The notes under the pieces were generated by a model that saw only the letters and a program-made list of their open reading frames with translations, was not told the DNA's origin and made no database searches. From Luteibacter sp. OK325 (GTDB taxonomy: Bacteria; Pseudomonadota; Gammaproteobacteria; Xanthomonadales; Rhodanobacteraceae): a DNA stretch of 64,000 bases. Positions 8,214 to 16,054 of this stretch are shown in pieces. Location: contig NZ_QAOX01000002.1 in the NCBI RefSeq assembly GCF_003050935.1, positions 372,001 through 436,000 on the forward strand, written 5' to 3'. The first letter of the stretch is position 1. Every line of letters starts with the position of its first letter. A program made the position numbers and the translations under genes.

Positions 8214-9184
8214 GGGCGGCGCACCTTCACTGTCGCCAATGCCAAACCCAGGTAGCCAATGCCACTGCCTGCAATAACGTCGACCATTCGCACTAGTGCG
8301 ACATGTTCACCGCCAGCCACGCTCAATCCCATGACGACCAGGGATGAGCGGATGCCAAAGGCGGGGCCATAGGGCTTGATCGCAACGAGTGTCAGCAGCG
8401 CCCCGAGACCTAGAAGCGCCACCGTCCATAGCTCGTGCGGTAGATATCCTGCGATAATCGCTCCCGACATGGCGCCCAGGGAGCCTCCCACGACCCGTGC
8501 CCGCATCTTGGATCGACTAAGTAAAGGATCGGCAGCAACGATGATCGCCGACCATATCAACCAGTGGCTGTGCGTTACCGGAAAACTGACCGCCAACAGG
8601 ACGGCGGTCAGGACCCCTATCACGCCCGTACCAACCAACCATGTTGCGTAAGCCACTGTCGGCTCCGGGGCATCGGCGACCGGCAAGGTGGTGCAGTCGG
8701 ACAATGGCTGCTTTTCCCTGATCTGGAGCCAGACCCTCCATGCAATCACGGGCACACAGGCGCAAGTCAGGATCGAAAACACATAGCCCATGTGCAAGAC
8801 ATGACCCGATGTCACCTCGTCCGCGAGCTGCGAACTCACGTACAGCATAGGAACGAGAGCAAAGAGAGCTGCTGGGCGCAATGCAGGATGCCTGTTGCCA
8901 AGCTGTGTGCCCAGGGCTGCGTAGACCACCACCAGAACAAGATAGATGGCGGGGCTGGATCGTGCCCACAGAAGTGACAACCAGCCGGCTGACACCAGTG
9001 CTCCGTGCACTATGGTTCCTGGTGGCGTCAGGTCGCTGCGGTCGGCGGCCACCAGGCTGCATGTAGCTACCAACGCGCACAACAGCCAAACCGGATCATT
9101 CGTATAAGCGAACGCAGCGACCACTGGCGTGAGCATGACGAGCGCACGCCACAGCGCACGCCAATGGATGACGTGGGCTAACAT
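8204..9184 (-). CDS. FUSC-family inner-membrane protein (aromatic acid exporter-like)
   Basis: 326 residues, with about ten hydrophobic segments in two groups (about 12-150 and 180-320) separated by a short polar stretch. This matches the FUSC/aromatic acid exporter architecture, with the second bundle in the FUSC_2-like form (HWLIWSAIIVAADPLLSRSKMRARVVGGSLGA). Family members export aromatic acids such as hydroxybenzoates or fusaric acid. It starts 3 bp after the stop of the aldehyde dehydrogenase gene and must be cotranscribed with it. I infer that the acid made by the dehydrogenase is the exported compound. No membrane-fusion partner gene is adjacent. Confidence 0.75.
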   Translation of the reverse strand: MLAHVIHWRALWRALVMLTPVVAAFAYTNDPVWLLCALVATCSLVAADRSDLTPPGTIVHGALVSAGWLSLLWARSSPAIYLVLVVVYAALGTQLGNRHPALRPAALFALVPMLYVSSQLADEVTSGHVLHMGYVFSILTCACVPVIAWRVWLQIREKQPLSDCTTLPVADAPEPTVAYATWLVGTGVIGVLTAVLLAVSFPVTHSHWLIWSAIIVAADPLLSRSKMRARVVGGSLGAMSGAIIAGYLPHELWTVALLGLGALLTLVAIKPYGPAFGIRSSLVVMGLSVAGGEHVALVRMVDVIAGSGIGYLGLALATVKVRRPSP

Positions 9185-9187
9185 GGC

Positions 9188-10681
9188 TCAGTTGAGGGTG
9201 AAGGGATCGGGTGCTACGCCAGACAGCTCAACCCACACCGACTTGCTCTCCGTGTATTCACGCAAGCCATCAACACCATTTTCGCGACCGATACCGCTCT
9301 GTTTGAAGCCGCCGAAGGGTGCATTAGGCGCAACGATCCGATAAGCGTTGATCCAGACCGTACCGGCACGAACCTTCGCTGCGACGCGATGAGCACGCTG
9401 CACGTTGGTCGTCCAGATGCCACAGGCAAGGCCAAAGTCGGAGTCGTTGGCCAGCGCGATCGCGTCTTCCTCACTGTCGAACGGGATCACCACGAGAACA
9501 GGGCCAAATAGCTCTTCCGTCGCGATGGTCATGCGATTGGTCACGCCCGTCAGGATCGTCGGCGCGATGAACAGACCGCCCTTGACTTGGTCAGCACCGC
9601 CGCCTGCCGCCACCGTAGCACCATCCTCCGCGGCCTGACGCACAGCCGCCGTAATACGATCGAATTGCACCTGGTTCACGACCGGGCCCATCTCCGTTTC
9701 CGGATCGAGCGGATCGCCGAGCTTGATAGTCTTCGCGCGCTCACTGATGCGTCGAACGACTTCGTCGTGAACGGAGCGATGCACCAGCAGACGTGAACCA
9801 GCCATGCACGTCTGGCCAGTCGCCGCGAAGATGCCACTGATGGCACCGTTGACTGCGGCATTCAGATCGCTGTCTTCGAAGATGATGTTGGCCGATTTGC
9901 CGCCCAGTTCCAGCGATATGCGGGTGAGATTCGCCATGGCCGCCTTGCCGATGGCAATGCCTACCTGGGTCGACCCCGTAAACACGACCTTATCGACCTG
10001 CTTGCTGTTGGTCAGCGCAGCGCCGACGGCAGGGCCGCCGGTGACGACATTGAATACACCGGCCGGAAAGCCGGCCTCCTGCATCAGGTCCGCAAACGCC
10101 AGGGTCGATACCGGCGTGTACTCGGATGGCTTGACCACGAAGGTGCAGCCGGCCGCCAGGGCAGGTGCCAGCTTCCAGATCATCAGCATGATCGGTGAGT
10201 TCCAGGGGGTGATCGCAGCCACCACGCCCACCGGTTCGCGTCGCGTGTAGACCATGAAATTGGTGCGATCGTTCTGCAGCAGCTGCCCATCATTCGATAC
10301 GGCCAAACCTGCAAAGTAGCGAAACCACTCGGGCATGTACCGCCATTGCACGAGCATTTCCTTGTACAGCTTGCCGTTATCCATGGTCTCGATGCGTGCA
10401 TACTTTTCTGCATCACGCTCGATCAGGTCGGCAAGCCGCCGCATCAGGGCCGCTCGCTGGAATGCCGTTGTTCGTCCCCAGGGCCCGTTGTCAAAGGCTT
10501 CGCGGGCTGCTTCAACTGCAAGCTCGGCGTCATTGGCTTCGGCCTCGGGCACAACGGCCCATGGCTGCTGGTTGTACGGGTTGATACTCAAGGTGGTTTT
10601 TCCACCGATGGCGTCGACCCGCCTGCCGCCGATCAGCATGGGGAAGAACTCCAGGCCGGCTGTAAGGGCTTTGTTCGTCAT
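9188..10681 (-). CDS. NAD(P)+-dependent aldehyde dehydrogenase
   Basis: 497 residues from the ATG at 10681 (GGAG about 7 nt upstream; the in-frame start four codons earlier is less well placed). It oxidises an aldehyde to a carboxylic acid. The family motifs are intact: PWNSP cofactor region, the VVKPSE segment, the FTGSTQVG cofactor loop, the general-base Glu in LELGGKS and the nucleophilic Cys in GQTCMAGSR. Sequence style is that of the betaine/aromatic aldehyde dehydrogenase branch, but the substrate is not fixed. It forms an operon with a FUSC exporter and is divergent from a LysR regulator, suggesting aldehyde detoxification with export of the acid. Confidence 0.93.
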   Translation of the reverse strand: MTNKALTAGLEFFPMLIGGRRVDAIGGKTTLSINPYNQQPWAVVPEAEANDAELAVEAAREAFDNGPWGRTTAFQRAALMRRLADLIERDAEKYARIETMDNGKLYKEMLVQWRYMPEWFRYFAGLAVSNDGQLLQNDRTNFMVYTRREPVGVVAAITPWNSPIMLMIWKLAPALAAGCTFVVKPSEYTPVSTLAFADLMQEAGFPAGVFNVVTGGPAVGAALTNSKQVDKVVFTGSTQVGIAIGKAAMANLTRISLELGGKSANIIFEDSDLNAAVNGAISGIFAATGQTCMAGSRLLVHRSVHDEVVRRISERAKTIKLGDPLDPETEMGPVVNQVQFDRITAAVRQAAEDGATVAAGGGADQVKGGLFIAPTILTGVTNRMTIATEELFGPVLVVIPFDSEEDAIALANDSDFGLACGIWTTNVQRAHRVAAKVRAGTVWINAYRIVAPNAPFGGFKQSGIGRENGVDGLREYTESKSVWVELSGVAPDPFTLN

Positions 10682-10744
10682 GTCACGCTCCAACTGAGGG
10701 AAAGTGGGAGCATCATTCGCCGATCGGACCCTGTGATAAACTCC

Positions 10745-10765
10745 CCATCACCTGACATGCGATGG
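10745..10765. promoter_or_regulatory. LysR-type operator dyad between ALDH and LysR genes
   Basis: In the 96-bp divergent gap, CCATC at 10745-10749 and GATGG at 10761-10765 form an inverted repeat with an 11-nt spacer, the usual geometry of LysR binding sites. It sits just upstream of the LysR start and overlaps the likely promoters of both genes. Confidence 0.5.
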
Positions 10766-10777
10766 TAAAAAATTCCC

Positions 10778-11656
10778 ATGCTCGACTGGGAAAACCTCCA
10801 TTGTTTCGCCGCCTTTGCGCGCCAACGATCGTTATCGGCGGCGGCAAGGGAGCTCGGCGTCGAGCATGCAACCGTATCCCGCCGCATCGCGGCGCTGGAG
10901 AACGAGCTGAAGCTCAAGCTTGTCGATCGACGCGCCCGTGTTTATTACCTGACGGCGGACGGCGATCGTATCGCCGCCATGGCCCAACGCATGGAAGAGG
11001 AGGTCTTTGCCGTCGAGCGCGCTGCGCAAGCTGGCCAGGAGGTATTGAGGGGCGAGATCTCGGTCAGTGCCCCGCCGGTGATGACGGCATGGCTGATCGC
11101 TCCACGCCTGCATGAATTCCAGCGACAATACCCCGGCATTCGCCTGCGCCTCATCACGGAGACTCGAATCGCCTCGTTGCCCCGTCGTGAGGCCGATCTG
11201 GCGATCCGACTGAGTCGGCCGACCGAGCCGGACCTGGTTGCCCGAAAAATCGGCTCCCTGCCATTCTGGCTCTACGGCACCAGGGAATACCTGGCCAGCC
11301 ATGCGCCAAGCGCGCGTGGCTTTCTGGCTTACGATGAGAGCATGGAGCTCTCCGAGCAACAACAATGGTTGCGAGCCGTACTCAGGGGTCGTCCCCTGGT
11401 CATGCAGAGCAACAACCTCGAGGTTCAATATCAGGCCGCACGGCATGGAGCCGGCATCATTAGCCTGCCCTTCTTCGTTGGCGACCACGACACCAGCCTG
11501 TCTCGTGTCGAGGACGAAGAATACACCCCCCTGGTTCGCGAGATCTGGCTGGCTGTCCACAGCGATCTGCGTCAGGTGCCCATCGTTCGCGTCGTCATGC
11601 CATTCATCACGGCCTGCCTTCAGGAGGGGTTGGGAATTTCTTCACCTGACGAGTGA
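10778..11656 (+). CDS. LysR-family transcriptional regulator
   Basis: 292 residues. The HTH (residues about 3-62; LHCFAAFARQRSLSAAAREL, VEHATVSRRIAALENEL) is followed by a substrate-binding domain ending near residue 285. The HTH style (DWENLHCFAAFARQ) is that of the large LysR group whose members often repress or activate a neighbouring divergent gene. It is divergent from the aldehyde dehydrogenase-FUSC operon, its most likely target; the ligand is probably the aldehyde or acid. No strong ribosome site is visible before the ATG, so translation may be weak. Confidence 0.88.
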   Translation: MLDWENLHCFAAFARQRSLSAAARELGVEHATVSRRIAALENELKLKLVDRRARVYYLTADGDRIAAMAQRMEEEVFAVERAAQAGQEVLRGEISVSAPPVMTAWLIAPRLHEFQRQYPGIRLRLITETRIASLPRREADLAIRLSRPTEPDLVARKIGSLPFWLYGTREYLASHAPSARGFLAYDESMELSEQQQWLRAVLRGRPLVMQSNNLEVQYQAARHGAGIISLPFFVGDHDTSLSRVEDEEYTPLVREIWLAVHSDLRQVPIVRVVMPFITACLQEGLGISSPDE

Positions 11657-11737
11657 ATCCATATCGGATTTATCACCGCTCGCAAATGCCCGATGATCTG
11701 GACTCGCCATCGTAAGGCAGCCATCGAGGACAAGGTA

Positions 11738-12151
11738 ATGAACAAGAAAACGTCGGTTGACATCGTGCACCACTTCTGGCGCGAAGTTTGGCAATTGCGC
11801 AATCCCGATGCCATCGATCATCTGGTCGCCGAGGACTTCGTCATCACGTCCGGCGGCGTCGAGATCCGCTCCCGTTCGGAATTCAAGAAATGGGTCACGG
11901 CGTTCCTTTCAAAGATCAACGATTTCGAGTTCCACATCGTCGAAACATTCCAGAACGAGAGCGGCGATCGCGTCGCGTCGCGGTGGCGCGTGACGGGCAA
12001 GAACAACGGCATCCTCGGAACCTCAGCCTGCCAATCCCCCATCGACATGAGCGGAACCGCGATCTGGCACGTGCGCGAAGACGGATTGCTTCAGCAGAAC
12101 TGGGTCGAGCGCAACTCCCATGAAGTCTTTCGCAAGCTCCTGGGCGAGTAG
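11738..12151 (+). CDS. NTF2-like (SnoaL/ester-cyclase-type) small protein
   Basis: 137 residues from the ATG at 11738, with GAGGA 7 nt upstream; the longer frame to 11693 has no such site. The pattern of an initial helix with HHFWREVWQLRNPDAIDHLVAEDF, then strands alternating with GVEIRSRSEFKKWV and ending in HVREDGLLQQNWVERN, is characteristic of the NTF2-like cone fold used by SnoaL-type cyclases, isomerases and many uncharacterised ligand-binding proteins. No signal peptide. It follows the LysR gene on the same strand by 81 bp; a functional link is unproven. Confidence 0.7.
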   Translation: MNKKTSVDIVHHFWREVWQLRNPDAIDHLVAEDFVITSGGVEIRSRSEFKKWVTAFLSKINDFEFHIVETFQNESGDRVASRWRVTGKNNGILGTSACQSPIDMSGTAIWHVREDGLLQQNWVERNSHEVFRKLLGE

Positions 12152-12210
12152 TTCGGCATACCGTCCCGAATGAGCCAAGATACCGGCTTCAGTTCTCAGA
12201 TCGGCCGGGC

Positions 12211-13089
12211 ATGAACGAGGCAAAAGCATCAACAGGCGGAGTCATCGCGCTGGGCGCCACCGTCATCATCTGGGCCTTCAGCTGGATCGTGATGAAGCTG
12301 GTACTGCGCTATGTGGGGCCGTTCGACTTCTGTGCCCTGCGCTACGGCATGGGAGCCGTGCTTCTGTTCGTCGTCCTGCTGGTGATGCGTCGACCACTGG
12401 CCTGCCCTCCCCTCGCCGGCACCATCGTCACCGGCCTGGCCCAGACCGCAGCCTTCCAGGGCCTGGGTCAGTTCGCGCTCACGTCAGGCGGCACGGGCCA
12501 CGTGGTCCTGCTGGCGTACGCCATGCCGTTCTGGGCCGTGCTGCTTGCGTGGTTATTGCTTGGCGAGCGCCCACTGCGCCGGAATTGGATCGGGCTGGCG
12601 CTGGCGGCCATTGGCCTTACTTTCGTCATCGCGCCATGGAACGGGCTGGGTAATCCGGTCAGTACGGCATTCGCCCTCCTGGGGGGCGTCTGCTGGGCGT
12701 TGGGCACGGTCACCAGCAAGCGGATGTTCCAGCGCCACGGGCCCGACCCGCTCACCTTCACCGCATGGCAGATGGCCTTCGGTGCGATCGCGCTGGGCAT
12801 TGTCACGCTCTTTATCCCCCAGCGTTCGATCGACTGGAGCCCGGCCTTTATCGCTGGCCTGGCTTACTCGGTCATCCTGGCCACCAGCCTGGCCTGGACG
12901 CTGTGGCTGCTCGTGGTACGTCGACTGCCTACGGCCGTCGCTTCAGTGTCGTCGCTGGCCGTGCCGGTGATCAGCGTGCTGATGGCCTGGGTCGTGCTTC
13001 ATGAGAAGCCGACGCCCAGCGAATGGCTGGGCGTGGCATTCATCGTGGCGGGGCTGCTGGCGGTCAGTGGCGTGAAGCTGCGTCGCTAA
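12211..13089 (+). CDS. EamA/DMT-family inner-membrane exporter
   Basis: 292 residues with ten predicted membrane helices in two EamA repeats (about 8-140 and 155-288); the repeat signature WAFSWIVMK near the start and the closing VLHEKPTPSEWLGVAFIVAGLL are typical. DMT permeases export amino acids, metabolites or drugs; the substrate is unknown here. The ribosome site is weak. It is on the same strand as the NTF2-like gene 59 bp upstream and converges with the glycosidase gene 33 bp downstream. Confidence 0.85.
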   Translation: MNEAKASTGGVIALGATVIIWAFSWIVMKLVLRYVGPFDFCALRYGMGAVLLFVVLLVMRRPLACPPLAGTIVTGLAQTAAFQGLGQFALTSGGTGHVVLLAYAMPFWAVLLAWLLLGERPLRRNWIGLALAAIGLTFVIAPWNGLGNPVSTAFALLGGVCWALGTVTSKRMFQRHGPDPLTFTAWQMAFGAIALGIVTLFIPQRSIDWSPAFIAGLAYSVILATSLAWTLWLLVVRRLPTAVASVSSLAVPVISVLMAWVVLHEKPTPSEWLGVAFIVAGLLAVSGVKLRR

Positions 13090-13122
13090 GATCAGCCACT
13101 GAACGTTGGATCACTTGAACAT

Positions 13123-14748
13123 TCAGCCAGCTGGGCGCTGCCAGATAGCCGCACCCTGGTAGATCACCCGAACGCCCCCGTCATTGGCGACGTACAGATA
13201 GGCGCCAGTGTGGTTCTCCGTGCTGGTCGACCAGAGTCCGTCACCGCTCGCGTCGTAGCTGACGAAGTTACCGTCACCCTGCATGATCAGGTTCCCGTGG
13301 GACGTGCCCGGTTGGCCGATCGTCGCGGTGCGCGTGCCATCCCTGTATAAACCCGCCGTGCCGTCGTTCTCTTGCCGAAGGCTCGTATGGCCATCGCATG
13401 AGAACACCGGTGTGCTTGCCGTAATGAGCTGGTTCGGTCCGAGCACGCCGCATTCGGGGATACTGAGATCGAACGGACCGGGATCGGTCGGCGTGTTGCG
13501 CGTGAAACCGGCGACACCGTGATAAAGGTTGCCGATCTCGTGCGCGATGCGCAGGTTCCAATCGTGCGGCAATCGCAGGCCATCCACATCGAGGCTGACC
13601 CACTGGATCTGTGACGGCGTCTCCGACGCGTTACCGGCGAGTTTCAGCAGCGACGTGCCCTCTCCCACCTCATCGAACATGGCAATCTTGATCGTGCGAA
13701 CACCTGCGGCTCGGTCGTCGTACGCCTGGTGCCAGAAGAAAGACCCGCCGAGCGAGTGCGCACCGACGGAAGGAAGGTTGCCGTTGGATTGATCGCGCCC
13801 CGACGTGGCCGGCAGCACGGTCGGCATGTACAGCTGCCCCGACGCCGTGGTCGCCGCCAGCTGCGGCTTGATGCGGTTCTGCAACTGCCAGTCGAGATCG
13901 GCATCGTTCGAGTATGCGCCGACGTTCCAGGGCTGGATGACGTCGAGCATGGCGAGGACGTCCTTCCATTCCGGCAACTCCATCCAGTAGGGACTCACGC
14001 CGCCGATCACCGTGGTATGCGCCGTGTCCTTGAACCAGGCGATGACGCGACGGGCAAGCGCCGGCTTCATGCCCCACAGTTCGTCGGCCGGGCGACCCAT
14101 GCCCCATAGAGCAACGACCGGCTTGCCGTTGTGCTTCTGGTACCTGGGGTTGTCCAGGACATGCAGGTCGTTGACGAGGTGCGTCCAGTCCTTGGTGACC
14201 TGGGTAAACAGCGCGTCCTCTTCGGCCTGGCTGTGCGTGTCGTTGAAGTTGCCGCTCATGTCGTACTCGATCATGATGCTGCGTCCGTTGTCCTGCGCAG
14301 CCTGGAACGCGTTGCGCAGCACGATGTCGTTCTCGTCGTAATACGACTGCACCGAGCCGATGAAACGCTGCAGCATGGCACCGTCGATGCCGTACTCACG
14401 CATCCAGCGAAAGTGCGTCTCCGCCGTTCCCAGCGCCAGTGACGTGAAAAAGTAGGCCTGCTGTCCGTTGACCGTCAGCCCGGGCACCGGGCAACGTGAG
14501 GTCGCAGGGTATTCATCGGTGATCGGATAGCCCGGAACGCTGACCGTGCTCGCATCCGGCACGAGCTGCGACACATAGGACCAATGGAACCAGTTGCTGT
14601 TCGGGCCCGGGTTGCCCGGACAATGGAACCAGCCCTGATAGGCGGCAAACACTTTGTCATTCAAGGTGCTGTTGTCCGAGCTCTGTGCATGCGCCGCGGT
14701 GGCGACACACAGGCCGAGGGCCAGTCCAAGGAGACCGCGTCGTAACAT
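13123..14748 (-). CDS. Secreted GH71/GH99-like glycoside hydrolase with C-terminal bulb-type lectin domain
   Basis: 541 residues from the second ATG at 14748 (an AGG lies 9 nt upstream; the ATG at 14757 is too close to it). A signal peptide (MLRRGLLGLALGLCVATAAHA) leads to a TIM-barrel-like domain (about 30-420) resembling the GH71/GH99-like group: KVFAAYQGWFHCPGN, WMREYGIDGAMLQRF, IMIEYDMSG, KPVVALWGMGRP, WMELPEWKD. Residues about 430-540 carry QGDGNFVSYD and related strands, the mannose-binding pattern of bulb-type (B-) lectins. Export to the periplasm or outside is expected; the lectin would tether the enzyme to mannan or similar glycan. Exact glycosidic activity is unknown. Confidence 0.75.
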   Translation of the reverse strand: MLRRGLLGLALGLCVATAAHAQSSDNSTLNDKVFAAYQGWFHCPGNPGPNSNWFHWSYVSQLVPDASTVSVPGYPITDEYPATSRCPVPGLTVNGQQAYFFTSLALGTAETHFRWMREYGIDGAMLQRFIGSVQSYYDENDIVLRNAFQAAQDNGRSIMIEYDMSGNFNDTHSQAEEDALFTQVTKDWTHLVNDLHVLDNPRYQKHNGKPVVALWGMGRPADELWGMKPALARRVIAWFKDTAHTTVIGGVSPYWMELPEWKDVLAMLDVIQPWNVGAYSNDADLDWQLQNRIKPQLAATTASGQLYMPTVLPATSGRDQSNGNLPSVGAHSLGGSFFWHQAYDDRAAGVRTIKIAMFDEVGEGTSLLKLAGNASETPSQIQWVSLDVDGLRLPHDWNLRIAHEIGNLYHGVAGFTRNTPTDPGPFDLSIPECGVLGPNQLITASTPVFSCDGHTSLRQENDGTAGLYRDGTRTATIGQPGTSHGNLIMQGDGNFVSYDASGDGLWSTSTENHTGAYLYVANDGGVRVIYQGAAIWQRPAG

Positions 14749-14974
14749 GATGAGCATCCTGCGTTGAGAGGTTGCGCATCATCGACCGGCAAACGCGGTG
14801 CCACATGCCAACCAGCGCACGGTTCGTCGCATACGGCTGTTTGACTTACTTGCGTCAGCGGTTAATCGTGTTGCGAAGAATTTACGCCGAAGCCCCCGTT
14901 CAAGCGTAGCGGCTTTACGGTCTTATCCTGCACCATGGTGCATTCGCTCTGGCAACGATGACGAGTACCGTGTC

Positions 14975-15427
14975 GTGAGTATCGTAATTGTTCGTGGGCC
15001 GCACGGTAGCGGCCATTCCCTCCCTGCCGACCAGCTTTCTAACCTGAAGCAACAAGCTTCTGAGGCTGGACGCACGCTGGAGCTGCGGACATGCGGCGCC
15101 TTGCGCGATTTCATCGCGCTGGTTGGCTCTGCCAGGTCCGAGGTCACTGAATTCGTGCTGCTCGATCCAGGCAGCCTGGCGCCGGAAATGCGCGCGCATC
15201 CCGAGGCGGGTTTGAGTGAAGCCATTGACGACCTGCGTGCACCGTATATCGACGTGCACGACGAGTTTGGCGATGGGCTCAAATGCTGTGCAGGATTGCA
15301 CAAGGCCCCGCTCGCCACGGTGATCATCAACGGCAATATCGGCAGTGGCTATCGGATCGGCCTTCGCCTTGCCCTGCGGCGCCTGAACGGCGCCGCAGGG
15401 TCTCGAGCTCAACGCGAGCCTCAGTAA
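14975..15427 (+). CDS. Degenerate type II 3-dehydroquinate dehydratase-like protein
   Basis: 150 residues from a GTG at 14975 with only a weak ribosome site; an upstream ATG at 14798 would add about 59 residues of non-conserved sequence. The fold order follows AroQ: VVSIVIVRGPHG at the position of the VLNGPNL strand, FVLLDPGSLAPE at that of IVINPGAYTH, PYIDVHDEF at that of PVVEVHLSN, and a closing glycine-rich segment INGNIGSGYRIGLRLAL. The NLLGxR...YG loop with the catalytic Tyr/Arg is missing and the SNHEG segment reads RTCGA, while the His of the DVH strand remains. I infer a catalytically dead or repurposed relative. It overlaps the convergent gene by 7 bp. Confidence 0.55.
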   Translation: MSIVIVRGPHGSGHSLPADQLSNLKQQASEAGRTLELRTCGALRDFIALVGSARSEVTEFVLLDPGSLAPEMRAHPEAGLSEAIDDLRAPYIDVHDEFGDGLKCCAGLHKAPLATVIINGNIGSGYRIGLRLALRRLNGAAGSRAQREPQ

Positions 15428-15870
15428 TCGACGGTCGGACCGTGCGCGTCGCTGTCGACGTTCGAGCAGGCGGCCCAGTACACGGTGACCACCTGGGAGC
15501 TGGCAGGAATGCGCGCCCACAAATCGCTTAGCTGCGTATCCACGGCCACGCCGATGACGTGAGGGACAGTCGGCGTGCCGATGTCGCGCGGGCCGATAAA
15601 GTGCAGGGTCAGGTTGGGAGCCTTGCTGCCGGGTTCGTAGGTGGACTGCGAGTGCGCGTTGTCACGCCCATTCTGACGCAGTACCAGCTTTTCGATCCTG
15701 GTACCACGCTCCAGGGCCTGGCCCAGCCGGTTGCTGAGGAATGCCCCTGGTGGTGCGAGCAACACCAGGCGGACGTGCGCCGGCACCGTTGTTTCCGCGG
15801 GCTTGGTGGACGTGGCGGTCGAACCGTGGCCGCTGATGATCCAGTCGTTCTTCGTTGTCTGCAGTGACAT
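15421..15870 (-). CDS. Hypothetical protein resembling the Stv putative-adhesin domain
   Basis: 149 residues, no signal peptide. The order ISGHGS, then VPAHVRLVLLAPPGAFLSNRLGQALE, then PNLTLHFIG, and a final VVTVYWAACS resembles the small Stv putative adhesin domain found alone or at the end of polymorphic toxin-like proteins; this is recognition from memory and not certain. It overlaps the stop of the convergent dehydroquinase-like gene by 7 bp. The start ATG is followed by MSLQTTKNDW with GGAACG-type sequence upstream. Function unknown; if the domain call is right, a surface or effector-like role is possible. Confidence 0.55.
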   Translation of the reverse strand: MSLQTTKNDWIISGHGSTATSTKPAETTVPAHVRLVLLAPPGAFLSNRLGQALERGTRIEKLVLRQNGRDNAHSQSTYEPGSKAPNLTLHFIGPRDIGTPTVPHVIGVAVDTQLSDLWARIPASSQVVTVYWAACSNVDSDAHGPTVDY

Positions 15871-15899
15871 GATGCGTTCCTTTTCGCCGGTATGGAGAT

Positions 15900-15943
15900 G
15901 CCGCGGCGCGTCGCCGCGGCGGTACCGCCATGCACGGCATGGC
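15900..15943. terminator. Two tandem GC-rich hairpins downstream of the phospholipase C gene
   Basis: A 9-bp perfect stem (GCCGCGGCG at 15900-15908, CGCCGCGGC at 15912-15920, loop 3 nt) is followed after 6 nt by a 7-bp perfect stem (GCCATGC at 15927-15933, GCATGGC at 15937-15943, loop 3 nt). They lie between the phospholipase stop (16055) and the next minus-strand start (15870), so they probably end the phospholipase transcript or stabilise its 3' end. Confidence 0.55.
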
Positions 15944-16054
15944 GGGCGGCATCATGTTCGCGGCGAACTGCCTCGCAGACCCATAGGGAAAAGGCTGATC
16001 ACGCGCCGGCAGAAACCCTAACCTGGCATCCTGCAGATAGGTGTCTCGGGATGG

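Noticed and set aside
14798-14974. N-terminal extension of the dehydroquinase-like gene from the ATG at 14798
   Set aside because: The 59 extra residues are Arg-rich and unlike any AroQ N-terminus, and they overlap the likely divergent promoter region. The GTG at 14975 begins exactly at the first conserved strand.
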